Source of the DNA: an uncultured Erythrobacter sp. | Lineage (GTDB): Bacteria > Pseudomonadota > Alphaproteobacteria > Sphingomonadales > Sphingomonadaceae | Direction of reading: 5' to 3' | NCBI GenBank assembly: GCA_947488155.1 | Contig: CANKYK010000001.1 | Location: forward strand, 434,001 to 498,000 | DNA length: 64,000 nt | Shown here: in pieces, positions 26,784 to 36,491 of the stretch | How the letters are laid out: each line of letters starts with the position of its first letter | Numbering within the stretch: position 1 is the stretch's first letter | Notes under the pieces: model-generated | The model's database searches: none | Seen by the model: the letters and a program-made list of their open reading frames with translations, nothing else | Told to the model about the DNA's origin: nothing | Program-made: the position numbers and the translations under genes

Positions 26784-29066
26784 ATGGCAAATAGTGCCAC
26801 ATCAGAAGACACATTGCCGAACCAAGGGTTCGATTTTGAACATGGCGGAGATAGCGCCGTGAGCAGCGAACTTGCCGTTCATCATCATGGCCCTGCGCCT
26901 GCCGGCGATCCAGTTGATGAGGCAGAGGGCGAGCACCAATTTATTGCGCTTCGCGGTGGCGGCACGTTTGTCGCGATTGAGGCGACCAAAGGCGCGCGCC
27001 CAATCATCCTTTATGCCGGTCCCGATATGCCGAGTGTTGAGCCATCTGAACTGGCCACGCTCGCGGTGCGTCAGCACGCACCGGGTACCGCAGCGGTTCC
27101 GCTACGCGGTTCTATGATCAACGAGGTGGGCACCGGGATTTCGGGGCCATCCGGCCTGATCGCGCATCGCGGCGGACAAGATTGGGCGATTGATTTGCGC
27201 CTCGTCATGATTGAGCAGCGCGGTGAGCATGAAGTCACCCTGTGCTGCGAAGATACCAATACCGCGGTCGCCGTATGCCACACGCTCACACTCGATCCCG
27301 GCACTGGTGTACTCACGAGCAGCACCGAGATCGAGAACCGCGCAGATAGCGAACTCGGACTGGATTGGGCGGCTGCGCTATGCCTACCGCTTGACCAGAG
27401 GTTGGAGCGTATTTTCAGCTTCACTGGCCGCTGGTCGGGCGAATTTGCGATAGAAGAGATCGCCCCTTTCCAAGGCAGCATCGTGCGCGAAAACAAGGCT
27501 GGACGGACCAGCCACGATGTCTATCCCGGAGCATTCGCCGGCACGCATGCAACATCTGAGGACAGCGGCATGGCTGCGGGCTTTCACCTCGCCTGGAGCG
27601 GGAACAGCCGTTTGCGCGTCGATCGCCACAACGATGGCCGGTCCCTCATTCAAATAGGTGAAATGTCCTTCCCCGGCGAGATCAGCCTGGGCCGTGATGA
27701 AACCTATCGCACGCCTGATCTGATCGCTGCTTGGTCGCAGCAAGGCTTCAACGACGTATCACAGCGTCTGCACGACCACCTCTGCGATGAAGTGCTCGAC
27801 AAGCGCAGCTTCGCAAAGCCACGCCCCGTGCATTACAACACCTGGGAAGCGGTCTATTTCGACCATGACGAGGCGACGCTGATCGCGCTCGCTGAACACG
27901 CCGCCGCTGTGGGCGCAGAACGCTATGTGCTCGACGATGGCTGGTTCGGCGGACGCCGCCACGAGGATGCTGGCCTCGGTGATTGGTGGGTCTCAGACGC
28001 GGTCTATCCCGGCGGGCTTCACGCCATCGTCAACCGAGTCAAAGAACTTGGCATGGAGTTCGGCCTTTGGTTTGAGCCAGAAATGGTCAATCCGGACAGT
28101 GACCTGTTCCGCGCGCATCCCGACTGGGTGCTGGGCGCAGACGGCGTCGATGCAGTTCCATTCCGCGGGCAATTCACGCTCGATCTGACGCGCCGCGAGG
28201 TATTCGATTATCTGTTCGACAAGATCACCAATCTGGTGACCGAATATGGCATCGCCTACATCAAGTGGGACATGAACCGCGACACAAATTATCCGGGCAG
28301 CGGTGGTCGCGGGGCGATGCATGCACAAACGCAGGCGGTCTATAAGCTGATGGAGAGCCTGCGCGCTGCCCATCCTGATCTGGAAATAGAGAGTTGCTCA
28401 TCCGGCGGCGGGCGCGCCGACTTTGGCATCTTGCGCTATTCCGACCGGATTTGGACCTCGGACAACAACGACGCGCGCACGCGTCAACACATCATGCGCG
28501 GCGGCAGCCACTTCCTGCCGTTGCGGGTGCTGGGCAATCATGTAGGGCCGAAGAAATGCCACATCACTGGCCGCCAATTCAGCATGCATTTCCGCGTCGC
28601 CAGCGCGATATTCGGCCATATGGGCATGGAGCTGGACCTGCGCGATGAGAGCGAGGCGGATCTTGAAACACTCAAAGCTGGGATCGCTTTGCATAAGAAG
28701 CACCGCAATCTGATCCATGGTGGACGTTTCCTGCGCCTTAAATCAACCGCGACCACCAATATGATTGGCTGCACCGCGCGCGATCAAAGCGAGGGGCTGT
28801 TTTCCTACGCCAAGCTCGAAAGTGAACTTAACACCCTGCCCGACCGGATCATGTTCGGCGGACTCGATCCAGCACGCCACTACCGGGTGCAAATGGTCTG
28901 GCCATTGGCGAACCCTTCGCTCAGCACGCCCTCTATCATTGAGGCGGCGAAGCTGCTTGAAGGCGGAACGACATTCTCAGGCGCCGCGTTAATGGGCCAC
29001 GGGATCCAGCCGCCGCTGACATTCCCCGACACCTGCCTGATCTATCATTTGGAAGCGACCGACTAA
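26784..29066 (+). CDS. Alpha-galactosidase, GH36 family
   Basis: A 760-residue GH36 enzyme that hydrolyses terminal alpha-galactosides. An N-terminal beta-sandwich covers ~1-340. The catalytic barrel (~345-680) contains YVLDDGWFGGR, the nucleophile Asp496 in YIKWDMN and the acid/base Asp560 in WTSDNND, with SCSSGGGR between them. A C-terminal beta-domain follows. No signal peptide is evident, so it acts in the cytoplasm after uptake. It is the first gene of an operon with glpD, galT and galK and is divergent from the AraC regulator. Confidence 0.95.
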   Translation: MANSATSEDTLPNQGFDFEHGGDSAVSSELAVHHHGPAPAGDPVDEAEGEHQFIALRGGGTFVAIEATKGARPIILYAGPDMPSVEPSELATLAVRQHAPGTAAVPLRGSMINEVGTGISGPSGLIAHRGGQDWAIDLRLVMIEQRGEHEVTLCCEDTNTAVAVCHTLTLDPGTGVLTSSTEIENRADSELGLDWAAALCLPLDQRLERIFSFTGRWSGEFAIEEIAPFQGSIVRENKAGRTSHDVYPGAFAGTHATSEDSGMAAGFHLAWSGNSRLRVDRHNDGRSLIQIGEMSFPGEISLGRDETYRTPDLIAAWSQQGFNDVSQRLHDHLCDEVLDKRSFAKPRPVHYNTWEAVYFDHDEATLIALAEHAAAVGAERYVLDDGWFGGRRHEDAGLGDWWVSDAVYPGGLHAIVNRVKELGMEFGLWFEPEMVNPDSDLFRAHPDWVLGADGVDAVPFRGQFTLDLTRREVFDYLFDKITNLVTEYGIAYIKWDMNRDTNYPGSGGRGAMHAQTQAVYKLMESLRAAHPDLEIESCSSGGGRADFGILRYSDRIWTSDNNDARTRQHIMRGGSHFLPLRVLGNHVGPKKCHITGRQFSMHFRVASAIFGHMGMELDLRDESEADLETLKAGIALHKKHRNLIHGGRFLRLKSTATTNMIGCTARDQSEGLFSYAKLESELNTLPDRIMFGGLDPARHYRVQMVWPLANPSLSTPSIIEAAKLLEGGTTFSGAALMGHGIQPPLTFPDTCLIYHLEATD

Positions 29067-29069
29067 CCC

Positions 29070-30605
29070 ATGAGCCAGAATGCACAGCACAGCGAAGAGA
29101 TGTTTGATCTCTTGGTGATTGGCGGCGGCATCAATGGCGCCGGGATTGCCCGTGATGCGGCCGGACGCGGCCTTAAAGTGTGCTTGGTGGAGAAAGATGA
29201 TCTCGCCAGTCACACCTCCAGCGCGTCGACCAAGCTTGTCCACGGCGGCCTGCGTTATCTGGAGCATTTGGAATTCCGCCTGGTGCGCGAAAGCCTGATC
29301 GAGCGAGAGCGCCTGCTCAAAATCGCCCCGCACATCGTCTGGCCACTGAGATTTGTGTTACCGCATGACAAGGGTTTGCGGCCCGGCTGGCTGCTGCGGC
29401 TTGGCCTGTTCATGTATGATCATCTGGGCGGGCGCAAACTGCTGCCCCCGACCCGCACGGTGAACCTGCGCGAGGCCCCGCATGGAGGCTTTCTCGAAGA
29501 CCGGCTGGTCAAAGGGTTCGAATATTCAGACTGCTGGGTCGAGGATTCGCGCCTGGTTGCGCTCAATTGCATGGATGCGAAAGAACGCGGCGCGGACATT
29601 CGCACGCGGACCGAATGCACCGGCCTATCCCGTGATGGCCAGCACTGGAACGCAGCGCTAAACGGCCCCGATGGCGAAGCCCATGTGCAGGTCCGCCAAG
29701 TCGTTAACGCCGCTGGACCATGGGTCGACAAAGTGCTGGGCCGGGCGATCCCGCGCGAAAGCCACGAGAACCTTCGGCTGGTCAAAGGCAGCCACCTGAT
29801 CTTCCCCAAGCTGTTTGAGGGGACACACTGCTATATCTTTCAAAATAAGGATGACCGGATCATCTTTGCGATTCCCTATGAGCGGGACTTCACTCTGGTT
29901 GGAACCACCGACCAAGGGTTTGAAGGCGACCCATCGGACATCGATATCTCGCCAGAAGAGGCGACCTATATCTGCGATGCGGCCAATGAATATCTGCGCA
30001 CGGATATTTCACCGGATCAGGCGGTCTCCAGCTATGCCGGCGTGCGGCCTCTCTACGATGACAAGGCCGCCAGCAATTCCACGGTAACGCGCGACTATGT
30101 GTTTGAGCTGGAAGACACAGATGAAAACGGCGCGAAGGCCGCGCCAATCCTGTCGATCTTTGGAGGCAAGATCACAACCTATCGCAAGCTGGCCGAACAT
30201 GCGCTGAAACGCCTAGGTCAAGGCGACACCAGCTGGACGATTGATGCCCACCTGCCCGGCGGCGAGATTGATCCCATGCGCTTTGACGCGTTCGTCAATG
30301 ACCTTGAGCTGCGCTATCCATGGCTGCCCAACGGCGCCGCGCTGCGGCTTGCCCGCGCTTACGGCACACGGGTCGAGGCACTGATCGGCGGGGCGCAGGG
30401 CCTGAACGATATGGGAACGCATTTGGGCGGCGATCTGTTCGCCCGAGAGCTCGAATATCTGATCGAGCATGAATTCGTTCACAGCGCCGATGACGCTCTG
30501 TGGCGGCGTAGCAAGCTGGCCCTGCACCTGACCGAAGAAGAGCGCGCACGCGTGCATGATTGGTTCGCAAGCGAGCAAGCGGCCGCGAAAGCCGCTGCCC
30601 TATGA
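29070..30605 (+). CDS. glpD: Glycerol-3-phosphate dehydrogenase (FAD, quinone-linked)
   Basis: A 511-residue GlpD, which oxidises sn-glycerol-3-phosphate to dihydroxyacetone phosphate at the inner-membrane face. The FAD-binding motif is LLVIGGGINGAGIARDAAGRG (~14-34), SSASTKLVHGGLRYLE follows (~50-65), and DYVF...FGGKITTYRKLAE closes the oxidase domain. A C-terminal helical domain covers ~390-500. It starts 3 bp after the alpha-galactosidase stop and overlaps galT by 4 bp, so it is tightly built into the galactose operon. That is unusual and suggests a galactosylglycerol substrate. No glycerol kinase gene is present in the window. Confidence 0.95.
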   Translation: MSQNAQHSEEMFDLLVIGGGINGAGIARDAAGRGLKVCLVEKDDLASHTSSASTKLVHGGLRYLEHLEFRLVRESLIERERLLKIAPHIVWPLRFVLPHDKGLRPGWLLRLGLFMYDHLGGRKLLPPTRTVNLREAPHGGFLEDRLVKGFEYSDCWVEDSRLVALNCMDAKERGADIRTRTECTGLSRDGQHWNAALNGPDGEAHVQVRQVVNAAGPWVDKVLGRAIPRESHENLRLVKGSHLIFPKLFEGTHCYIFQNKDDRIIFAIPYERDFTLVGTTDQGFEGDPSDIDISPEEATYICDAANEYLRTDISPDQAVSSYAGVRPLYDDKAASNSTVTRDYVFELEDTDENGAKAAPILSIFGGKITTYRKLAEHALKRLGQGDTSWTIDAHLPGGEIDPMRFDAFVNDLELRYPWLPNGAALRLARAYGTRVEALIGGAQGLNDMGTHLGGDLFARELEYLIEHEFVHSADDALWRRSKLALHLTEEERARVHDWFASEQAAAKAAAL

Positions 30606-31693
30606 GCGAGAACACGCCGTTAGACCGCGCTATTGGCGGCAAGACTGTCTATCGCCGGGAGCATCGCAAGGCTGATGGGCGGATGCTGCAATTGTACGGC
30701 CACGCGCCGCACGATCTGGCGCTGCAATCTGAAAACGCGGACCCAATTGCGCAAGGTGGCGAGATCCGCCATCATCCTCTCCGGGACGAATGGAATGTCT
30801 ATGCCGCGCACCGGCAAAACCGCACGTTCAAGCCTGCCGCCTCCGATGATCCCTTGGCGCCAACCCGCGCAGGCGGGCCAGAAACAGAAATCCCTTTTGA
30901 AGATTTCGAACTCGCGGTGTTTGAAAACAAATTTGCCGCCTTCCACCCAAGCGCCTCTGATGCGAGCGCGATTGCTGGCATCGCGGCTGAACCCGCCAAA
31001 GGCGCATGCGAAGTGGTGGTCTATTCACCAGAGGCCAGCGGCAGCCTGCACACCATTGGTCAAGAACGCCGGCGCGTCCTGATCGCCGCTCTGCTCGACC
31101 GCTATCAGGCGATGTTTGATGCGGGCTGTGAATATGTGCTGCCGTTTGAAAACCGGGGTGATGAAGTCGGCGTAACTTTGCACCACCCGCACGGGCAGAT
31201 TTACGGATTTGAGCGCGTGCCAGAGATACAGCAGCGCGCAATAGACGCCTTTGCGGGCGGCTATGACCTTGCCGCCGAGATACAGGCCGCAATGCCAGGC
31301 TACGGCCTTGGCGAGAAGGACGGGATCGCCGCGTTCGTGCCGCGCTTTGCCCGCTTCCCCTATGAGGCATGGATCGCGCCCACCGTGCGCCGCGCTGGCC
31401 CATGGGAATGCAGCGATGTGGAGCTGGACGCCTTGGCATACTGGCTAGGCGAATTGGCCCGCCGCTATGACGTGTTGTTTGATGGGCCTGCGGCGACCAT
31501 GATGGCGTTCCACGCTGCGCCCAAATCCGGTGGCGAAGGCTATCACTTCACTGTGCAATTCTACCCGCTGTTGCGCGCCAAAGGGCGGGTCAAATATCTC
31601 GCCTCGGTTGAACAACACACCGGGACATTCACCGTCGATGTGATGCCCGAAAGCGCGGCAGAGGCGCTGCGCAAGGTGGCGACACATGACTGA
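30602..31693 (+). CDS. galT: Galactose-1-phosphate uridylyltransferase
   Basis: A 363-residue GalT of the Leloir pathway, exchanging UMP between UDP-glucose and galactose-1-phosphate. The active-site motif is His195-Pro-His197-Gly-Gln199. RHHPLRDEWNVYAAHRQNR (~59-77) and CEVVVYSPEASGSL are conserved. The ATG at 30602 overlaps the glpD stop (ATGA), and galK starts inside its last codons, giving coupled translation. Cytoplasmic. No galE is in this window. Confidence 0.94.
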   Translation: MSENTPLDRAIGGKTVYRREHRKADGRMLQLYGHAPHDLALQSENADPIAQGGEIRHHPLRDEWNVYAAHRQNRTFKPAASDDPLAPTRAGGPETEIPFEDFELAVFENKFAAFHPSASDASAIAGIAAEPAKGACEVVVYSPEASGSLHTIGQERRRVLIAALLDRYQAMFDAGCEYVLPFENRGDEVGVTLHHPHGQIYGFERVPEIQQRAIDAFAGGYDLAAEIQAAMPGYGLGEKDGIAAFVPRFARFPYEAWIAPTVRRAGPWECSDVELDALAYWLGELARRYDVLFDGPAATMMAFHAAPKSGGEGYHFTVQFYPLLRAKGRVKYLASVEQHTGTFTVDVMPESAAEALRKVATHD

Positions 31694-32723
31694 TTTTACT
31701 GCGCATGCGCCAGGCCGTGTAAATTTGATCGGGGAGCACACCGATTACAATGGCGGCATGGTGCTGCCCGCCGCGCTCTCGATAGGCCTGGAGGTGACTA
31801 TGGCGCCGCGAGAGGATCAAACCGTCGCGGCCAGCTCTGGCGACTATAGCGCGCCGGAAATCCGCAACCTGTCCGATGACGCGGTGGGCGAATGGTCTGA
31901 CCCGTGCGTGGGCGCGGTCCGGATCGCCAATGATCTGGGGCTACTGAGCGGCGGCGCGACTTTGTCGGTGCAATCGACTATTCCAGAGGGCTCCGGCCTG
32001 TCCTCCAGTGCAGCATTGATCGTGGCGATCCTGAAGGCAGCACGCGCCGCCGGTACCGGGACGCAAAGCGACGTCGAACTGGCCGTCGCTGCGCGCCGGG
32101 TCGAGAACGAATATATGGGCGTGCCCTGCGGTATTATGGACCAGATGGCAGTCGCGCTCGCCACCCCCGGCACAGCCATGGCGCTGGACACTAAGCATTT
32201 GGAGTATGACCTGGTCACGCTGCCCGACAGCCACGAGATGGTGGTCATCCACTCTGGCCTGACGCGTAAGCTGACCGATGGCCGCTACGCCGCGCGCAAA
32301 GTCGAATGCGACGCCGCCAAGGCCCATTTTGGCACCAATGATCTGTGCCTTTTACCGGTGGAGCAAATCGAGCAGGCAGAACTAGACCCGGTTGCCAAAC
32401 GCCGCACTCTGCACTGCGCAACAGAGCAGGCGCGCGTCTGGGCCGCGATTGACGCGCTGAAGGCAGGCGACATCGCCGCGCTGGGCCAGGCAATGAACGA
32501 CAGCCATGTTTCCATGCGCGACCTGTTTGAAATGTCCCTACCGGAAATCGATACTCTGGTTGCGAGCGCGCAAGAACTCGGCGCGGTCGGTGCGCGGCTG
32601 ACGGGCGGCGGGTTCGGAGGCTGCATCGTCGCCTGCGTTGCAAAGGACACCCGCGAGGCGTGGCTAGAGCAATTGCTTGATCGCCATCCGCAGGCCCGCT
32701 TTATCGACGCGGTCGGGGCTTAG
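31686..32723 (+). CDS. galK: Galactokinase
   Basis: A 345-residue GHMP kinase that phosphorylates galactose at C1. The galactokinase signature is APGRVNLIGEHTDYNGGMVLP (8-28, with Glu-His-Thr-Asp). The GHMP ATP loop PEGSGLSSSAALIV lies ~100-113, the CGIMDQMAVAL segment with the catalytic Asp ~145, and GARLTGGGFGGCIVA ~300. It overlaps galT by 8 bp and ends the operon, 1 bp from the convergent site-2 protease gene. Confidence 0.95.
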   Translation: MTDFTAHAPGRVNLIGEHTDYNGGMVLPAALSIGLEVTMAPREDQTVAASSGDYSAPEIRNLSDDAVGEWSDPCVGAVRIANDLGLLSGGATLSVQSTIPEGSGLSSSAALIVAILKAARAAGTGTQSDVELAVAARRVENEYMGVPCGIMDQMAVALATPGTAMALDTKHLEYDLVTLPDSHEMVVIHSGLTRKLTDGRYAARKVECDAAKAHFGTNDLCLLPVEQIEQAELDPVAKRRTLHCATEQARVWAAIDALKAGDIAALGQAMNDSHVSMRDLFEMSLPEIDTLVASAQELGAVGARLTGGGFGGCIVACVAKDTREAWLEQLLDRHPQARFIDAVGA

Positions 32724-32724
32724 C

Positions 32725-33408
32725 TCAGCCCGCGACAGCCACGGCAATCGAACGGTACTGATCCATCACCCAGCCGACAGCTGGGCCGATGGTGTTTTCC
32801 AGTACGCCCCATTGCGGAGCGAACCATGTGAGCGCGACCAGGCCAAAGAACAGCAGCATCCCAAACGGCCGCAGCTTTGCATAATATTTGACCATACTGC
32901 GCGGCAGCAATCCTTCGACGATATGCGAGCCGTCAAATGGCGGGATCGGGAGCAGGTTAAACACGCCCAGGAATACATTGATCAGGATGAAATATCCCAA
33001 CCCCTGCACCAGCATGCTGGGATCATCCGGGTTTGCGGACAGGTCCAAATTGCCCGCGATAATGCCCAAGGCAATGGCGCCGAGCAGAGCGAGCACAAAA
33101 TTCGTGCCCGGCCCCGCCGCCGCCACAGCCATCATTCCATAGCGCGGATTGTTGAGCCGCCACGGCTGAACCGGAACCGGCTTTGCCCACCCAAACACTG
33201 GCGCGCCCGCCAGAGCCAGCGCTCCGGGCACCAGCAAAGTGCCCACCGGATCGACATGGCGGATCGGGTTGAGACTCAGCCGCTTTTGCTCTTGCGCGGT
33301 GGGATCACCGAGCATTTTCGCAGCATAGCCATGCGCGACCTCATGAAAAACAATCGCGACGATCAGGCAGGGGATCAGGATGAGGGCAAGGGAAATTGTC
33401 TCGGACAT
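32725..33408 (-). CDS. Site-2 protease family (M50) membrane peptidase
   Basis: A 227-residue intramembrane zinc metalloprotease-like protein. The zinc motif is His22-Glu23-Val-Ala-His26 (FHEVAHGYAA), and the third ligand Asp lies in NLLPIPPFDGSHI (~155). About six membrane helices are predicted. It is a short S2P member without PDZ or CBS domains, and substrates are unknown. It is convergent with galK with a single base between stops. Confidence 0.9.
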   Translation of the reverse strand: MSETISLALILIPCLIVAIVFHEVAHGYAAKMLGDPTAQEQKRLSLNPIRHVDPVGTLLVPGALALAGAPVFGWAKPVPVQPWRLNNPRYGMMAVAAAGPGTNFVLALLGAIALGIIAGNLDLSANPDDPSMLVQGLGYFILINVFLGVFNLLPIPPFDGSHIVEGLLPRSMVKYYAKLRPFGMLLFFGLVALTWFAPQWGVLENTIGPAVGWVMDQYRSIAVAVAG

Positions 33409-33432
33409 GTCGGATAGGTAGGCGCGTACGCC

Positions 33433-34011
33433 CTAACCCGCCAGAGCTTCGCTGAAATGCTTGCGGCACAGCGCGAGATAGCGATCGTTCCCTCCGATCT
33501 CGGTTTGCGCGCCTTCCTTCACCGCAGCGCCGCTTTCATCGACGCGCAGGTTCATCGTCGCCTTGCGCCCGCAATGGCACACCGCCTTCTGCTCGATCAG
33601 CGCATCGGCAATGCCGAGCAGCGCCGCTGAGCCGGGGAACAGTTCCCCCTGAAAATCCGTTCGCAGCCCGTAACAGAGCACCGGAATGCCGTGCACATCG
33701 GCCAACCGCGCCAGCTGCCACACCTGATCCTTCGTCAGGAATTGCGCTTCATCCAGCAGCACGCAATCAATCGGCGCCTCTGCATGATCATCAAGCACAA
33801 ATCGTTCTATGTCCGTCGCTGGATCAAACCGCCGGGCATCACTGGATAGGCCAATCCGGCTGCTGATCGCGCCAAATCCGGGCCGGTCATCAATCGCCGC
33901 CGTCCACAGGCACACCCGCATCCCCTGCTCGCGGTAATTGAACGCGGTTTGCAGCAGCGTAGTGCTCTTGCCTGCATTCATGCTCGCAAAATAGAAATAG
34001 AGCTTAGCCAT
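33433..34011 (-). CDS. tdk: Thymidine kinase
   Basis: A 192-residue type II thymidine kinase for pyrimidine salvage. The P-loop ASMNAGKST is at residues 9-17, the Walker-B-like VLLDEAQFL ~85, the C-terminal zinc site begins CHCGRKATMNLR, and the nearby GGNDRYLALCRKHF motif completes it. The start at 34011 was chosen over a much longer upstream frame because it gives the exact family N-terminus. Confidence 0.95.
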   Translation of the reverse strand: MAKLYFYFASMNAGKSTTLLQTAFNYREQGMRVCLWTAAIDDRPGFGAISSRIGLSSDARRFDPATDIERFVLDDHAEAPIDCVLLDEAQFLTKDQVWQLARLADVHGIPVLCYGLRTDFQGELFPGSAALLGIADALIEQKAVCHCGRKATMNLRVDESGAAVKEGAQTEIGGNDRYLALCRKHFSEALAG

Positions 34012-34173
34012 GGCGGCGCAGCCTAAGCCAGCGCTTGCATTTGAGCCAGCCAGGAACAGGCAGCCATGCACAGGCTTTACTTGTGCGCAGCGCCATTCAC
34101 AGGGCAGACAGGGGCCGCACGCAATGTTAGCATCCGGTCTAGACACACAGTATGAGTTAAGGGGCAATCTCCT

Positions 34174-35814
34174 ATGGCAAGCGCAGCGCCGACACCCGAT
34201 CAAAGCCAAGGCATGGGCGGATTTCTGGGTTGGATTGAACGCAGCGGCAATAAACTGCCCGATCCGGTGTTCATATTCTTCTATCTGATCCTCGCATTGG
34301 TGATCATTTCTATCATTTCTTCGCTTGTCGGCGTTTCCGCCTTGCACCCGACCGAAATCGATGAGGCAAGCGGCGGCGCGATGAAAATTGAGGCGATAAG
34401 CCTACTATCGCCGGATAATATCCAGCGTTTGTGGGTCGAAATGCCCAAGACCTTCACACATTTCCATCCTCTCGGATATGTGCTCGTCGTCATGCTGGGC
34501 GCTGGTGTTGCAGAGCGATCTGGCTTTTTTGCAGCGGGCATGGCGAAAGCCGTCAAGGGCGCACCAAAGGCACTTTTGACCCCAGTCGTTGCTATGGTCG
34601 CAATGATCGGCAACCATGCCGCTGACGCCGGTTATGTCGTACTTATTCCGCTTGCAGGCATACTCTTCGCCGCCGCTGGAAGACACCCGCTGGCAGGTAT
34701 CGCAGCAGCATTCGCCGGTGTATCAGGGGGATTTTCCGCGAATGTCTCACCTGGCCAATTGGACGCATTGCTATTTGGGATCACGGAAGAAGCGGTTGGT
34801 GCCAGCGCGCTTGATCCAACATGGACGGCCAATATCGCGGGCAATTGGTATTTCATCAGTGTTATGACCTTCTTGTTTCTGCCAATCATTTGGTATGTGA
34901 CGGACAAAGTCATCGAGCCTCGCCTTGGTGCGTGGACAGGCGGCGCGCAGGCCGGTTTAGAGGATGGTCAGAGCCCGGACCCGTCTGCTCAGGACGGAGA
35001 GCTTGCTGCAAAGGGCCTACGCCATGCCGGACTTGCAGTGCTGTTTGTTATCGCCCTGTGGCTGCTCATGGTTTTTGCGCCTGGAACCCCGCTAATCAAT
35101 GAGGCTGCCTGCCTCACAGAAACCGGCACAGCCATCGCCGATTGCTCAATCCACAGCGAGCTAAGGCCGCTTTATCAGTCGCTGGTTGCTGCATTCTTCC
35201 TTCTCTTCCTACTCGCGGGCTGGGCTTATGGCCGCGCGACCGGAGCGATTAAGAACCACCGCGATCTGGTAAACATGATGGCAGAATCGATGAAGGATAT
35301 GGGGTACTACCTTGTCCTCGCCTTCGCCGCTGCGCACTTTGTTGCGATGTTTGGTTGGTCCAACCTTGGCTTAATTTCTGCTGTCCACGGAGCGGATGCG
35401 ATCCAATCGACCGGCCTGCCTTTGCCATTGGTGCTGGGCCTGATGGTAATATTCGCAGCCCTGCTCAACCTGTTTGTCGGTTCCGCCAGCGCCAAATGGG
35501 CATTGCTCGCACCGATCCTGGTTCCAATGCTGATGCTGCTCGGCATCAGTCCGGAAGGCGCAACTGCCGCCTATCGCGTGGGCGATAGTGCAACCAATAT
35601 CATCACCCCACTAATGGTGTATTTCCCGCTGATCCTTGTCTTCGCACAGCGCTGGAAAAAGGATTTTGGGCTGGGCAGTCTGACTGCGATGATGATGCCC
35701 TATTCGATATGGCTGTTGATTTCTGGAACGGTTTTGATCGTGATCTGGTTCTATCTTGGCATTCCGCTTGGGCCGGATGCTCCGGTGGAGTATTCTCTTC
35801 CAGCAAGGATTTGA
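34174..35814 (+). CDS. AbgT family transporter
   Basis: A 546-residue inner-membrane protein of the AbgT family. Members import p-aminobenzoyl-glutamate or export sulphonamide-type antimetabolites. About 11-13 membrane segments are seen. Conserved features are GWIERSGNKLPDPVFIFFYL (~19-38), MIGNHAADAGYVVLIPLAG (~144-162), a second GSASAKWALLAPILVPML (~432) and the TNIITPLMVYFPLIL tail. Direction of transport cannot be read from sequence. The ATG at 34174 has AAGGGG upstream. It stands alone. Confidence 0.9.
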   Translation: MASAAPTPDQSQGMGGFLGWIERSGNKLPDPVFIFFYLILALVIISIISSLVGVSALHPTEIDEASGGAMKIEAISLLSPDNIQRLWVEMPKTFTHFHPLGYVLVVMLGAGVAERSGFFAAGMAKAVKGAPKALLTPVVAMVAMIGNHAADAGYVVLIPLAGILFAAAGRHPLAGIAAAFAGVSGGFSANVSPGQLDALLFGITEEAVGASALDPTWTANIAGNWYFISVMTFLFLPIIWYVTDKVIEPRLGAWTGGAQAGLEDGQSPDPSAQDGELAAKGLRHAGLAVLFVIALWLLMVFAPGTPLINEAACLTETGTAIADCSIHSELRPLYQSLVAAFFLLFLLAGWAYGRATGAIKNHRDLVNMMAESMKDMGYYLVLAFAAAHFVAMFGWSNLGLISAVHGADAIQSTGLPLPLVLGLMVIFAALLNLFVGSASAKWALLAPILVPMLMLLGISPEGATAAYRVGDSATNIITPLMVYFPLILVFAQRWKKDFGLGSLTAMMMPYSIWLLISGTVLIVIWFYLGIPLGPDAPVEYSLPARI

Positions 35815-35883
35815 GGCAATAGATTTGCACCTGAGTGAAACTTTTCGAGGGGTTGGCACGAACATATTGCCATAGGAGAGTTT

Positions 35884-36471
35884 ATGCCCCGCCTACCTCA
35901 GTCCCTTACAGGCAAGTTCAAAATCGTCGCCGTCCCGATGCTCGCAGCGCTCCTATTGGGCAATGCGTCACAAACCTACACGCTCGACACCAAGGCCAGT
36001 TCGATCGCTGCAAAGGTGCCGTTCCTGGGCATTGGCAGCCGCACGGCGACCTTCAACACGATAAGCGGCGCGGTCACCTTCGTTCCTGACAGCCCGCGCG
36101 ATGCGAAGGTCGATGTGACGATCAACACGCAGGACATCAAAGCACCGGATTCGGTAACCTTGAAACGGCTGCGCTCCGAAAAATTCTTCTGGGTCGATAA
36201 GTACCCAACCGCGCGCTTTCGCGGCTCTAATCTGGTCATGACCAGCGGGCGCACAGGTAAAATCACCGGTACACTGACGGCGCGCGGCGTGACCCGCGAT
36301 GAAACCTTGTTTGTTACCTTTGATCAGCCACCAGCCAGCAATGCCGGCAAGGCGATCAACCTCACCGGTACAATGAAAATCAATCGCCGCAATTATGGGA
36401 TGACATCGTTTGGGTTGATTGTTGGCAAGACCGTGACGATCAGCCTGAAGGCGAAGATGATCCCGCGCTAG
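35884..36471 (+). CDS. YceI family periplasmic lipid-binding protein
   Basis: A 195-residue protein. A signal-like segment (VAVPMLAALLLGNASQ, ~16-31) precedes a YceI lipocalin-like barrel (YTLDTKASSIAAKVPFLG ... GTLTARGVTRDETLFV ... NRRNYGMTSFGLIVGKTVTISLKAKMIPR). Family members bind isoprenoid-type lipids in the periplasm. It follows AbgT by 69 bp with its own ribosome site (AGGAG) and may be co-transcribed. Confidence 0.88.
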   Translation: MPRLPQSLTGKFKIVAVPMLAALLLGNASQTYTLDTKASSIAAKVPFLGIGSRTATFNTISGAVTFVPDSPRDAKVDVTINTQDIKAPDSVTLKRLRSEKFFWVDKYPTARFRGSNLVMTSGRTGKITGTLTARGVTRDETLFVTFDQPPASNAGKAINLTGTMKINRRNYGMTSFGLIVGKTVTISLKAKMIPR

Positions 36472-36491
36472 GCCCGGCTGGGGCGGCGCGC

